Source of the DNA: Phycisphaeraceae bacterium
GTDB taxonomy: Bacteria > Planctomycetota > Phycisphaerae > Phycisphaerales > UBA1924
Length of the DNA: 58,074 bases
Direction: 5' to 3'
NCBI GenBank assembly: GCA_021297895.1
Contig: JAJTHN010000035.1
Coordinates: 1-58,074 of the forward strand
In this document: one piece after another, positions 7,331 to 16,316 of the stretch
How positions within the stretch are numbered: position 1 is the stretch's first letter
Layout: each line of letters starts with the position of its first letter
Translations under genes and position numbers: made by a program
The notes under the pieces: model-generated
Seen by the model: the letters and a program-made list of their open reading frames with translations, nothing else
Told to the model about the DNA's origin: nothing
Databases searched by the model: none

Positions 7331-8764
7331 TTAGTTGCCGATATTGATCCAGGGTCCGGAGCCGCTGGTCAGGGTTCCGGGTGAAACCGGGCCGGGGACG
7401 AAGTTGCTGGCGCTGAGTGCGAACGAACCGGAGACGCCGATACCGGTGTTGGTGTTGCCGACCATGTTGCCGGTGATCTGCAGGCCGGAGGGGAGCGTGG
7501 CGCTGGTGGTGAAGATGATGATGCCGACGTTGTTGTTGACGCTCTGGACACCGGTCACGCGGTTGAAGGAGCCGTTGACCGCGACGCCGGCGATGCTGGC
7601 GCCGGAGTGGCCGGTGAAGGTGCCGCCGGAGACGGTGTTGTTCGAGCCGTTGAGAAGGACGCCGTGGGAGGCGTTGGCACGGGAGGAGGAGGAGATGAGG
7701 CTGCCGCCGGTGGAGAACTCGTATCCGACCCCGAGCGATCCTGCGACGGCGCGAGTGTTGCTCGCGGTGCTGGCGGTGATGATCGCGCCGGCATCGGCCC
7801 GGAAGCCGAAGCCGCCGTTGGTGTCGGCGGTGCAGTTCTGAACGATGCACGCGGTGCCGATGAGGAAGCCGCCGCCGGGGTTGTTTCGTCCGGTGCTCAG
7901 GTCGTTGCTGAGGTTGTTCTGGCCCGCGGCGGAGTTGGTGATCGTCGAGCCGGTGCCGAGGGCGAAGCCCCAGAGGGTGTTGACGGTGGCGGCGGAGTTG
8001 GTGATGGTCGAGCGAGCGCCGACGCGGATGCCGATGCCCGAGGCGGTGGAGCCGTTGGCATCGGTTCCGGTGGTGTTGGCGACGGAGCAGGCGACGATCG
8101 TGGACCCCGCGCCGACATCGATGCCGACGTTCTTGCAGTTGTCAACGCGGGAATCGCGGACAATAGCGTTGTCGCCAAGGACGATGCCGCCGCCGGCGGT
8201 GAGGGTGCCGGCGTTGTTGACGGTGCAGTTCTCGACCACGACGTCGCGCGTGCCGCGGATGCCCGTTGTGCCGGAGCTGATGATGGTGACGTTGCGCACG
8301 CTGGACTGGCGATCAACATCCAGGCCGTGGAGGGTCTGGAGCTCGAGGATCAGATCGGTCGCGATCACGGAGCCGCCCTTGATGCCGATGGCCCCGCCGA
8401 CGACGGTGCCGTTTCGAATCGAGAGGTTCTTACCCGTCGCGTCGATGACCGTTGCGCTTCCGCCGCCGGTGACGGTGAAGCCGTTGAGGTCGAGGCTCGC
8501 GCGGCCGCTGGCCTGGGTGAACTGGATCGCGCTGGTGCCCGAGGGCGGCGTGAGCGGGCCGGCCAGGACATAGCTGCCCGGGGCGCTGATGACCACGGGG
8601 TACGAGGTCGGCACGGGGATGACGGTGCGCGGCTCGATCTCGCTGAGGCTCTTACCGGTGCTGGCGACCGGCCCGGCGGGCGGGCTCAGGGGCCCGGCGG
8701 TGACCGAGGCGCCAGCGAAGAGTGCGAGGACCAGACCCGAGACGATCACGCGATCAGCGTTCAT
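7331..8764 (-). CDS. Secreted right-handed parallel beta-helix protein
   Basis: 477 residues. ATG at 8764 follows GGAGG by seven bases and starts a signal peptide, MNADRVIVSGLVLALFAGASVTAG. After a linker, residues ~60–440 are a long series of ~20–25-residue turns rich in N, T, G and V (IRNGTVVGGAIGIKGG, VVENCTVNNAG, IVRDSRVDNCKNVGIDVG, ITNSAATVN), the pattern of pectate-lyase/NosD-like beta helices. No catalytic residues could be assigned, so it may be a carbohydrate-active enzyme, an adhesin or a structural surface protein. It lies downstream of no obvious partner; the lectin/dockerin gene follows on the same strand after a 197-base gap. Confidence 0.75.
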   Translation of the reverse strand: MNADRVIVSGLVLALFAGASVTAGPLSPPAGPVASTGKSLSEIEPRTVIPVPTSYPVVISAPGSYVLAGPLTPPSGTSAIQFTQASGRASLDLNGFTVTGGGSATVIDATGKNLSIRNGTVVGGAIGIKGGSVIATDLILELQTLHGLDVDRQSSVRNVTIISSGTTGIRGTRDVVVENCTVNNAGTLTAGGGIVLGDNAIVRDSRVDNCKNVGIDVGAGSTIVACSVANTTGTDANGSTASGIGIRVGARSTITNSAATVNTLWGFALGTGSTITNSAAGQNNLSNDLSTGRNNPGGGFLIGTACIVQNCTADTNGGFGFRADAGAIITASTASNTRAVAGSLGVGYEFSTGGSLISSSSRANASHGVLLNGSNNTVSGGTFTGHSGASIAGVAVNGSFNRVTGVQSVNNNVGIIIFTTSATLPSGLQITGNMVGNTNTGIGVSGSFALSASNFVPGPVSPGTLTSGSGPWINIGN

Positions 8765-8948
8765 GAGACGACCTCCGGAGCGGCGTGCTGCGCCGCTCGA
8801 TTCACCGCACCTGCCCGCACACGAGGATCGGTCGTCGCACTCGCCGCGCTGGCGCGGGGCGAAGGTCGACCGTCGGGACAATCTTCACCCGCTTCGGGCC
8901 GCGGAGCAAGCGAGCGCACGGAACATTTCGCCGCGAAGGCGTACGGAA

Positions 8949-8984
8949 CGTATTGGGCGTATCGGGCGTATCGGGCGTATTGGG
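8949..8984 (+). repeat. Tandem repeat, four 9-bp units
   Basis: Four adjacent units of CGTATTGGG or CGTATCGGG differ at only one position. The array lies about 70 bases upstream of the metG start, in the gap between the divergent beta-helix gene and metG. The function is unknown. Confidence 0.75.
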
Positions 8985-9054
8985 GATTGCCCACATTCAC
9001 GCGAGCGGACGGGGCTCGATGCCGCGCCCCAACACCCACCTACCCTTCTTCCCC

Positions 9055-10686
9055 ATGTCCACGTACTACATCACCACGCCGATTTACTACGTCAACGACC
9101 GTCCGCACATCGGCTCGTGCTACACAACCGTTCTGGCGGATGTCGCGGCGAGGTTTCACCGACTTTTCGGGCGGGAGGTCTTCTTCCTGACCGGCACGGA
9201 TGAGCACGCCGAGAAGGTGGTGCTCACGGCGCGCGAGAAGGGTGTGAGCACGCGCCAGTGGGCCGACACCAACGCGCAGGCGTTTCGCGATGCGTTTACG
9301 CGGCTGAACGTGTCGTTCGACGACTTCATCCGCACCAGCGAGCCGCGGCACACGAGCAAGGTCGAGGCGTACATCCGCGAGTTGCTGGCCAAGGGCCATG
9401 TGTACATGGGCGAGTACAGCGGCTGGTGGGACGCGAGCCAGGAGGAGTATCTCACCGAGACCGTCGCCAAGGAAGCGGGCTATGTCTCGCCGGTCAGCGG
9501 CAAGCCGCTGGTCAAGCGGAGCGAGAAGAACTACTTCTTCCGACTCAGCGCGTTCGAAACGCGGCTGAAGGAGCACATCGACCGCAACGAGGACTTCATC
9601 CGTCCCGAAGCGCGGCGGAACGAGGTTCTGGGTCGGCTGCGCGAGGGGCTGAGCGACATCCCGATCAGCCGCGCGATCCCCGCCGATGCGCCGGCGGATG
9701 ATCCGTCGCGGTGGGGCATTCTCATGCCCGATGATCCGGGGCACCGGATCTATGTGTGGATCGATGCGCTGTTCAATTACCTCAGCGCGATCGACACGCC
9801 GGAGCGTGCGAAGTTCTGGCCCGCCGGCGCGCACCTGCTGGCCAAGGACATTCTGTGGTTCCACGCGGTGATCTGGCCCGCGCTGCTGATGGCGCTGGAC
9901 AAGCCGCTGCCGCGGACGATCTACGCGCACGCGTACTTCGTGCGCGACGGGCGGAAGATGAGCAAGAGCCTTGGCAACTTCGTGGATATCGACACGCTCG
10001 ACGCGTACTGCGAGCGGTACTCGCGCGATGCGCTGCGGTGGTACTACGCCACGCAGGGCCCGCTGTTCGCGACCGATGCGGACTTCAGCCATGCGAAGTT
10101 CATCGAGGTCTTCAACGCGGATCTGGCCAACGGCATCGGCAACTGTTCATCGCGCGTCGGGAACATGATCGTCAAGTACTTTGACTCGAAGATCCCCGAC
10201 TCTAAGGGCGTGAGCGAACTTGCGGGGTATGACTGGCCGTCGATCATCGGCCAGAGCGTTTCGGCGGCGATCGCCGCGGCGGACCGGCTGGACATTCACG
10301 CGGCGCTGGGCGAGGGACGCGCGCTGATCAGCAAGGTCGACGCGTACATCAACGCGACCGAGCCGTTCAAGCTGGCCAAGAAGATCGACACGGAGCCGGG
10401 CGCTCGCGACCGGCTTGCCGCGATCCTGTATCACTGCGCCGAGGCGGTACGGGCCGCCAGCCTGATCATGAGCCCGGCGATTCCCGAGGCGTGCGCGAGG
10501 TTGTGGCAGTCGTGGAACTGCCAGATCCCTGTTGCCCACGCAACGCAGACGCTGCACCACCTGTGCGAGTACGCCGGCGAGCACGCGCTCAAGCCGGGGC
10601 AGGCGATTGTCAAGGGCGATGCGCTGTTCCAACGTGCCGATCCGGCGGAGGCGGCACCGGGAACGCCGGCTCAGCCGGAGGCCTGA
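9055..10686 (+). CDS. metG: Methionine--tRNA ligase
   Basis: Charges tRNA-Met with methionine in the cytoplasm. 543 residues starting MSTYYITTPIYYVND, the standard N-terminus; the frame runs further upstream without family similarity, and no clear Shine-Dalgarno precedes the start. HIGS at residues 18–21 and KMSKS at ~301–305 are the class I signature motifs for ATP binding and catalysis. WIDALFNYLSAI and the anticodon-binding helical domain near the C-terminus are present. The four-cysteine zinc knuckles of the longer E. coli form are not visible between the motifs, so this is the short form without a C-terminal EMAP-like tRNA-binding domain. It is a single-gene unit, convergent with the AsmA-like gene. 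Confidence 0.95.
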   Translation: MSTYYITTPIYYVNDRPHIGSCYTTVLADVAARFHRLFGREVFFLTGTDEHAEKVVLTAREKGVSTRQWADTNAQAFRDAFTRLNVSFDDFIRTSEPRHTSKVEAYIRELLAKGHVYMGEYSGWWDASQEEYLTETVAKEAGYVSPVSGKPLVKRSEKNYFFRLSAFETRLKEHIDRNEDFIRPEARRNEVLGRLREGLSDIPISRAIPADAPADDPSRWGILMPDDPGHRIYVWIDALFNYLSAIDTPERAKFWPAGAHLLAKDILWFHAVIWPALLMALDKPLPRTIYAHAYFVRDGRKMSKSLGNFVDIDTLDAYCERYSRDALRWYYATQGPLFATDADFSHAKFIEVFNADLANGIGNCSSRVGNMIVKYFDSKIPDSKGVSELAGYDWPSIIGQSVSAAIAAADRLDIHAALGEGRALISKVDAYINATEPFKLAKKIDTEPGARDRLAAILYHCAEAVRAASLIMSPAIPEACARLWQSWNCQIPVAHATQTLHHLCEYAGEHALKPGQAIVKGDALFQRADPAEAAPGTPAQPEA

Positions 10687-10731
10687 CGAGGCCCTGTCTG
10701 ACTCGGCGATGGTGCGGCCGCGGGTCGCGGA

Positions 10732-11667
10732 TCACTTGCTCCCGGGGATCAGGCCCTTGAGGCCCTTGGCGGCGTCATCGATGGCCTTCTTGCCCTCATC
10801 GACAGCGCCCTTGCCGATTTCGCCGGCCTTCTTGGCCGCGTCTTCGGCGGCCTTGCCGACCTGATCGGCGACCTTGCCAAGTTCGCTGGTCGCGGTGATG
10901 CCGAGATCCTTGAGGTTGGGCAGCGCGGCGAGTTTGCCCTGCAGATCGCCGAGCATGTCGGCGGGAATGAGCCCGCCGCCCTTCTCCGCCGCGGCGGCCA
11001 TGATGGCCTGCATGATGATCGACGTGAGCTGCGACATGGTCACGCCAGAGCCGGCGACGCCGGTACCGGTCTTGCCGACGTTCTGAAGCCGGATCTCCTT
11101 GAGCGGGATGGTGACGCTCGCGGCCTTGTTCAGGCCCTGGCCCACGGCGCCGAGCGCGCCGGCATCGAGCATGTCCACGCGGATGGTGATGTTGCTCAGC
11201 ACAAGGTCATTGATGACGAAGCGCTTGCCCTCGCCGGCGGGCTCGGCGGGCTTGCCGTCCTTCGGCCCGGAGAGTTTGGCGAGGTTGTCGAGGATCACGC
11301 CGTAGTTGCTCTTGCCGCCGGACTTCTCGAGGTTCAGCTCCATCGTGTCCAGTCGCAGCGTCGGCACGGTGATGACCTGCTCGCGCAGGCTTGCGAGGCT
11401 CACGGCGACGCGCCCGTCGCCGAGGCCGAAGAAGCGCGGCTGCTTGAAGCCCTCGGGGTTGGCCACATCGAGATTGCTCAGGCCCATGCTGCCGGAGAAG
11501 AGACCGATGCTCGCCGAGCCGAGCGTGGTCTTGACGCCCAGGGCATATGTCGCCCCGGACTCGATGCCCTTGCGGGCGATGGTGTTGATGCTCAGCAGCG
11601 CGATGATCACGCCGACGACCAGGAGGATGACCAGACCGAAGACACCGATAAAGAGTTTCTTAACCAT
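10732..11667 (-). CDS. AsmA-like membrane-anchored protein with amphipathic Lys/Ala tail
   Basis: 311 residues from ATG 11667 (MVKKLFIGVFGLVILLVVGVIIALLSI, one N-terminal membrane anchor). The middle has AsmA/DUF748-type signatures: ESGATYALGVKTTLGSASIGLFSGSM-like repeats of short strands, GLSNLDVANPEGF, then KSNYGVILDNLAKLSG and DLVLSNITIRVD. Such proteins are periplasmic beta-groove proteins linked to outer-membrane lipid homeostasis. The last ~60 residues switch to an alternating K/A/G/D helix (DQVGKAAEDAAKKAGEI…) resembling LEA or apolipoprotein repeats. The longer frame upstream of 11667 is charged and unlike the family, so it was trimmed. Confidence 0.65.
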   Translation of the reverse strand: MVKKLFIGVFGLVILLVVGVIIALLSINTIARKGIESGATYALGVKTTLGSASIGLFSGSMGLSNLDVANPEGFKQPRFFGLGDGRVAVSLASLREQVITVPTLRLDTMELNLEKSGGKSNYGVILDNLAKLSGPKDGKPAEPAGEGKRFVINDLVLSNITIRVDMLDAGALGAVGQGLNKAASVTIPLKEIRLQNVGKTGTGVAGSGVTMSQLTSIIMQAIMAAAAEKGGGLIPADMLGDLQGKLAALPNLKDLGITATSELGKVADQVGKAAEDAAKKAGEIGKGAVDEGKKAIDDAAKGLKGLIPGSK

Positions 11668-11984
11668 GCTGACATTGTTCGCCGTCCGTTGACTCGGGGC
11701 GCGACGGCCCGGAATTGGTCCGATTTCGCGCCCTCGGCCATCCGGATTCTCGCGATCTTCGCGCCGCGCTCGCGGGAACTTCGCAAAGCGGGTGAGTCGT
11801 GCGCTGCGCACGAGCAACTTCACAGTTCCTGCACACAATCTGAACGCGGTGCGAATGGAATGCGGCGCGGCGACGGTCCATTGTTGCATGGTCCGCGGAG
11901 CTCCGCACGCGTCGTCGCGTCGGCGAATGTCTCAGCGGCAGAGTTTGTCCCGGCGTTTTGCCGCGGAGAGAGAAGGAGAGATCC
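11668..11984 (+). other. Intergenic gap between divergent genes
   Basis: The 317 bases separate the AsmA-like gene (reverse) from the surface protein gene (forward). They contain a short perfect palindrome GCGGAGCTCCGC near 11890 and a good ribosome site (AAGGAGAG) just before 11985. I see no gene or RNA here and cannot assign promoter boxes with confidence. Confidence 0.4.
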
Positions 11985-12782
11985 ATGTGCCGTATGTTCC
12001 CGACCCTGAGCGTTGCCGCGCTGGCCGCGTGCGCCGTGAGCGCGCCCGCGCTGGCCGGACTGTCGCCGACGATGTTCGGCGTCGCGTCCTTCGGTTCCTT
12101 CAGCACGCAGACGCTCTACGCCATCAACCCCACCACCGGCGCGACCACCGCCATCGGCAGCACCGGCCTGACGCAGATCAACGACATCGCCTATGACGCG
12201 ATCAGCAACCGCATGTACGCGCTGACCACCGGCGCGGACCTGTACACCATCAACCTCAGCACGGGTCAGGCCACGCCGGTCGCTTTCCGCGCCGCGACGC
12301 TGCCCGAGGGCGGCCTGGCGTTCTCGGCTGCCAGCGGGCTGATCTCGGCATCATCGTCCTCGCTGCTGAGCGTGAGCACGCTGACCGGCGAGACCACCGC
12401 CATCGGCTCGCTCGGCAACGACACGCTCGATCTCTCGGGCCTGACCTTCACCGCTTCGGGCACGCTGCTGGGCTACGCCAAGAACGGGGCCGCGGCGGAC
12501 TCGCTGGTGAGCATCGATCTGGCCACGGGGCTGGCCACCGCGCTGACGAGCCTGAACACGGCGAGCACCTCGGGTGTCGGCGGTCTGGCGTTCAACCCCT
12601 TCAACGGCCGCACCTACCTGACCGACTCGGCCAACCTGTACACCGTCGACCCGACGTTCGGCACCTCGCTGGTCGGCTCGCTGGGCGTTGCCGGCTTCAG
12701 CGGCATCGCGTTCATCCCCACTCCCGCCGCGGCGGTCGTTGCGGGCATGGGCCTTGTCGTCGCATCGCGTCGTCGTCGCTGA
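11985..12782 (+). CDS. Secreted beta-propeller-like protein with C-terminal sorting tail
   Basis: 265 residues. AAGGAGAG seven bases before ATG 11985 fixes the start; the signal peptide is MCRMFPTLSVAALAACAVSA. Repeated motifs follow, such as LYAINPTTGATTAIGSTG, LYTINLSTGQATPV, LSVSTLTGETTAIGSLG and LVSIDLATGLATAL, each a four-strand-like unit spaced ~45 residues, suggesting a WD/YVTN-type propeller. The end, IPTP + hydrophobic stretch + RRRR, is the short PEP-CTERM-like tail common in planctomycetes and probably directs envelope sorting. The ligand is unknown. The 5'-nucleotidase gene begins 63 bases downstream on the same strand. Confidence 0.7.
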   Translation: MCRMFPTLSVAALAACAVSAPALAGLSPTMFGVASFGSFSTQTLYAINPTTGATTAIGSTGLTQINDIAYDAISNRMYALTTGADLYTINLSTGQATPVAFRAATLPEGGLAFSAASGLISASSSSLLSVSTLTGETTAIGSLGNDTLDLSGLTFTASGTLLGYAKNGAAADSLVSIDLATGLATALTSLNTASTSGVGGLAFNPFNGRTYLTDSANLYTVDPTFGTSLVGSLGVAGFSGIAFIPTPAAAVVAGMGLVVASRRRR

Positions 12783-12845
12783 TCTGTTGCGCAGCACCTG
12801 TTGCGATCACACCACACCGCGGCTCTGCCGCTCCGGAGTCAATCA

Positions 12846-14831
12846 ATGTCCACTTTCCGCTCAGCCACCATCATCCTGACCACGCTCGCGCTGGCGGGCC
12901 TGGCCCCCGTCGCCCCGATGGCCTTTGCCCAGACCGCGCCGAGCCGCGATGCGGGCACCCGTATCGCCAAGAGCACGCTGTCGAACACCCGCGTCGATCA
13001 ACTGAAGCTCGCCGACGAGACGCTGCCGACGAAGGCCGCGCCGATCGTGACGCGCGACAATGAGGGCGATGGCAGCCCCGTCGCGTTCTGGCTGCACGTT
13101 CTGCACGTCAACGACGGCGAGACCAAGCTCATCAGCGCGCCGGGCCAGCCCAACTACGGCGGCGCCGCTCGCATGAAGACGCTTGTCGACAACCTGCGCA
13201 CCGCCAGCGCGACGCTCCCGGCCAGCGGCGAGCCCCGCGGCGTGGTCATGATCTCCTCGGGCGACAACTTCCTCGCCGGCGCCGAGTGGGACGCGTCGCT
13301 GTCGCGCCTGCCCATCAGCCTGCCGTACTACGACTCGGTCGCGCTGGACGCGATGGGCTTTGACGCGATGACCATCGGCAACCACGAGTTCGACTTCGGC
13401 ACGTCGGTCGCCGCACGTTTCATCGGCGGCTTTGCCTCGGGCGTGCCGTTTATCACATCCAACCTCGACTTTGTCAACGTGCCGGAGATGCTCGCGCTGG
13501 TCAACGCCAACCGCATCCGCAAGAGCACGATCGTCACCATCCCCACCAGCGGCGGCCCGGTGCGCGTCGGTATCGTCGGCGCGACCACGACGGACCTGCC
13601 GTTCGTCTCCAGCCCGGGCGCGACGATCATCAACCCGCTGCTGCAGTCGATTCAGAGCGAGGTCGATCGTCTCCGCACCGTCGAGGGTGTGTCCAAGATC
13701 ATCCTCTCCTCGCACCTGCAGAGCCTCTCCAGCGAGTTCTCGCTCATTCCGCAGCTCCGCGGCGTGGATGTCGTCATCGCCGGCGGCGGCTCCGAACTGC
13801 TGGCCAACCCCGGCACGCCTCTGGTCCCCGGCGACACGATCTTCACGTCGGGCGGTGGCGGCACCGGCTACCCGCGCACCGCGGTTGATGCCGACGGCCG
13901 CACCGTGTACGTCGTGACGACCAACGGCAACTACAAGTACGTCGGCCGGCTGATCGTCGGCTTCGACGCGGCGGGCGAGATCATCGCCGTCAACCCGGTC
14001 TCCGGGCCGGTCCGCGTCTCCGGCAACCCGGCCGATGCCGACAGCGTCGCCCCGAACGCCGATGTGTTCAACAACGCCGTGCTGCCCGTCGCCAACCACG
14101 TCGCGGGCCTGGCGAGCAACGTGATCGCGACGACGACGGTCCCGCTGGACGGAATCCGCAACAACATCCGCACGCGCGAGACCAACCAGGGCAACCTCGG
14201 CGCCGATGCGCTGCTGTACACCGCCTCGGTCTTTGCGATGAACAACAGCCTGCCGCTGCCCGATGTGGCGCTGCAGAACTCCGGCGGCATCCGCAACGAG
14301 AGCGTGATCGGCGCGGGCAGCTCTCCCTCCGCGCCCGCGAACATCACCGAGCTGAACACGTTCCAGATCAACGCCTTCAGCAACTTCGTCGCGATCGTTC
14401 CCAACATCTCCCGCGCTCAGTTCAAGGAGATTCTCGAGAACAGCGTCAGCGCCATCCCCAGCGCCAACGGCCGCTTCGCGCAGATCTCCGGGTTCCAGAT
14501 GGTCTACGAGACGGCCGGACGGACGGCGCAGGTGCTCAACTCCGCGAACGCCGTCACCACGCCGGGCACGCGCGTGCGTGACGTCGTACTGAACGACGGC
14601 ACGGTGCTGGTCCGCAACGGCGCGGTCGTGCCCGGCCCGGCGATCACCATCGCGACGATCGACTTCTCGGCCAACGGCGGCGACCAGTACCCCCTCCGCG
14701 GCGCCCCGTTCGTCCGCACGACGACCAACTACCAGATCGCCCTTGAGCAGTACATCACGCAGTGGCTGGGCGGACGCGTCACTGGCGAGGCGTATCCCGC
14801 CGGCGGCGAGGGCCGCATCATCCGCCGCTGA
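12846..14831 (+). CDS. Secreted bifunctional metallophosphatase/5'-nucleotidase (UshA-like)
   Basis: 661 residues starting MSTFRSATIILTTLALAG, a signal peptide; GGAG lies eight bases upstream. The N-terminal metallophosphatase domain shows LHVNDGE (with glutamate where many relatives have histidine), SSGDNFLAG, TIGNHEFDFG, SSHLQ and GGGSELLA. The C-terminal nucleotidase domain has TNQGNLGADALLY, QNSGGIRNE and a substrate-binding YPLRGAPF region. Such enzymes hydrolyse extracellular or periplasmic nucleotides to nucleoside and phosphate using two metal ions. Co-directional with the propeller protein 63 bases upstream, but the two are not clearly linked in function. No dockerin or sorting tail is visible. 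Confidence 0.85.
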   Translation: MSTFRSATIILTTLALAGLAPVAPMAFAQTAPSRDAGTRIAKSTLSNTRVDQLKLADETLPTKAAPIVTRDNEGDGSPVAFWLHVLHVNDGETKLISAPGQPNYGGAARMKTLVDNLRTASATLPASGEPRGVVMISSGDNFLAGAEWDASLSRLPISLPYYDSVALDAMGFDAMTIGNHEFDFGTSVAARFIGGFASGVPFITSNLDFVNVPEMLALVNANRIRKSTIVTIPTSGGPVRVGIVGATTTDLPFVSSPGATIINPLLQSIQSEVDRLRTVEGVSKIILSSHLQSLSSEFSLIPQLRGVDVVIAGGGSELLANPGTPLVPGDTIFTSGGGGTGYPRTAVDADGRTVYVVTTNGNYKYVGRLIVGFDAAGEIIAVNPVSGPVRVSGNPADADSVAPNADVFNNAVLPVANHVAGLASNVIATTTVPLDGIRNNIRTRETNQGNLGADALLYTASVFAMNNSLPLPDVALQNSGGIRNESVIGAGSSPSAPANITELNTFQINAFSNFVAIVPNISRAQFKEILENSVSAIPSANGRFAQISGFQMVYETAGRTAQVLNSANAVTTPGTRVRDVVLNDGTVLVRNGAVVPGPAITIATIDFSANGGDQYPLRGAPFVRTTTNYQIALEQYITQWLGGRVTGEAYPAGGEGRIIRR

Positions 14832-14921
14832 AACGCACCGACACACTCACGTTCGCACGCCGACCCTGCGAAAGCAGCGTCGGCGGCTTGACGAGATTGA
14901 TCGCTGGGCCGCGCGGGCCGA

Positions 14922-16220
14922 TCAGGCGGCCATGCCGCCCTCATCGTCGCCTTCTTCCATGAACCCGCCGATGCCGCCGGACTTGCCCCACTGATCCTTG
15001 GGCAGGTGGCGGTGGTGGATGCGCACGACGCGGGCAAGCTGGCGGGCGAAGGCCGCGCTGAGCAGATCAAGCAGCCGCAGGGCCTCGGCGTTGAACGCGG
15101 GGGCGCCGGGATTCGCGTTGCCCGGCTCGCGGAAGAGCATGATCACCGCCAGGCACTCGCCGCCCTCGCGGCAGGCGCTGGCGAGCACCTCGCTCCCGCG
15201 GAGCCACTCGGCGCACGCGCCCAGGTGGGCATCGATCGCCTGCTCGCTGCGCAGGTGCAGCGCGCGGGGCCTGGTTGCCGACAAATCGGCGAAGTGGCGG
15301 TCGAGGCTCGGCGCGGCGACGTTAGCCAGATGGTCCAGCAGAATCTCCGCCGTCTCGCGCGGGCAGGAGTAGTTCACATAGGCCCCGAGCGAGTAGTCGC
15401 CGGTGGAGCCGGGCAGGAAGACCGCGGCGTTGGTCGCGCCGACCTGCGCCAGCACGAACTCAAGCGCCTGACGCAGCAGAGTCTCGATGTCCAGCTCGCT
15501 GCGCACGGTGCGCTCGAAGGTTTCGACCGCGTCGTCGCAGGTATCGCGCATGTCGGGCTGTGCGCCGGTGGCGGGCCGTGCCGGGCGCGGCGTGGAGTCG
15601 CCCGAGAGCTTGGCCGCGATCATGTTGCCGCGCTGCATTCGGGGGCCGATGCGGCCGGCGGTCTGCTCGCGGGAGCTCTTGGCCGTTGCCAGACGATCCT
15701 GGGCTCGGCGCTGATCGATGAGTGTGCGGACGCGGCGCTGGAGGTCTCGCGGGCGGATCGTGCCGGAGACGATGTCGCTCGCGCCGGCGCGCATGGCCTG
15801 CACGGCCTCGTCGAAGGTCACATCTGGGCAGAGGATGATCGTCGCGACATCGCGCTCGCCGAGTTCGCGAACAAAGCGCAGCGCCGCGGGCGAGCAGCGC
15901 ACCAGATCGCACACGACGACCTCGTATGACGTTCGCGTCGCGCGGCGTTCGGTCGCGGGCAGCATCAAGAGCGCCTCGTCCATCGACTGGCAGAGGCCGC
16001 AGACGACCTCGTCCTGGCGCATCGCCCGCGTGAGTTCATCGAGCCTGCCGGGGGAGGCCGAGACGATGAGCACGCGCGGCGCCTTGTCGCTCTGGGCGGT
16101 CTTGCCGCTCTGGCCGCGGGCGTCGGTCTTGTCGGACTCGGCGGCGCGCAGCGAGCGCGGGGGCTGAGCCTTGGGGGTCGTCTGACGTGGTGTCTCTTCG
16201 CCGTGCTGGCCGGGGTGCAT
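14922..16220 (-). CDS. Response-regulator receiver-like protein with GAF-like C-terminal domain
   Basis: 432 residues from ATG 16220 (GGAG seven bases upstream). After a charged leader (~45 residues), residues ~48–170 look like a receiver domain: VLIVSASPGRLDEL, VVVCDLVRCSPAALRFV, TIILCPDVTFDEAVQAMRAGASDIV, then RRVRTLIDQRRA. The first acidic pair (DD) is replaced by SA, but an Asp is kept in VVCDL, so phosphorylation is doubtful. Residues ~245–400 resemble a GAF sensor domain (DIETLLRQALEFVLAQVGATNAAVFLP…GECLAVIMLF). There is no DNA-binding or enzymatic output domain. It is the last gene of a reverse-strand signalling cluster, 96 bases after the HDOD kinase, and may be its adaptor. Confidence 0.65.
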   Translation of the reverse strand: MHPGQHGEETPRQTTPKAQPPRSLRAAESDKTDARGQSGKTAQSDKAPRVLIVSASPGRLDELTRAMRQDEVVCGLCQSMDEALLMLPATERRATRTSYEVVVCDLVRCSPAALRFVRELGERDVATIILCPDVTFDEAVQAMRAGASDIVSGTIRPRDLQRRVRTLIDQRRAQDRLATAKSSREQTAGRIGPRMQRGNMIAAKLSGDSTPRPARPATGAQPDMRDTCDDAVETFERTVRSELDIETLLRQALEFVLAQVGATNAAVFLPGSTGDYSLGAYVNYSCPRETAEILLDHLANVAAPSLDRHFADLSATRPRALHLRSEQAIDAHLGACAEWLRGSEVLASACREGGECLAVIMLFREPGNANPGAPAFNAEALRLLDLLSAAFARQLARVVRIHHRHLPKDQWGKSGGIGGFMEEGDDEGGMAA

Positions 16221-16316
16221 GCGTCGCTCCGTCGATCGTTCTTTGGCCCTGTCCTTGAGCCGCGGGGTCGGCAATCGGCCCCGACAAAGAGTTTGTCGGC
16301 CCGATGAGGGCCCGGC

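Noticed and set aside
12861..14846. 661-residue reverse ORF opposite the 5'-nucleotidase gene
   Set aside because: High GC makes antisense frames open. The forward protein has signal peptide and catalytic motifs; the reverse one is Arg/Gly/Asp-rich with no motif or ribosome site.
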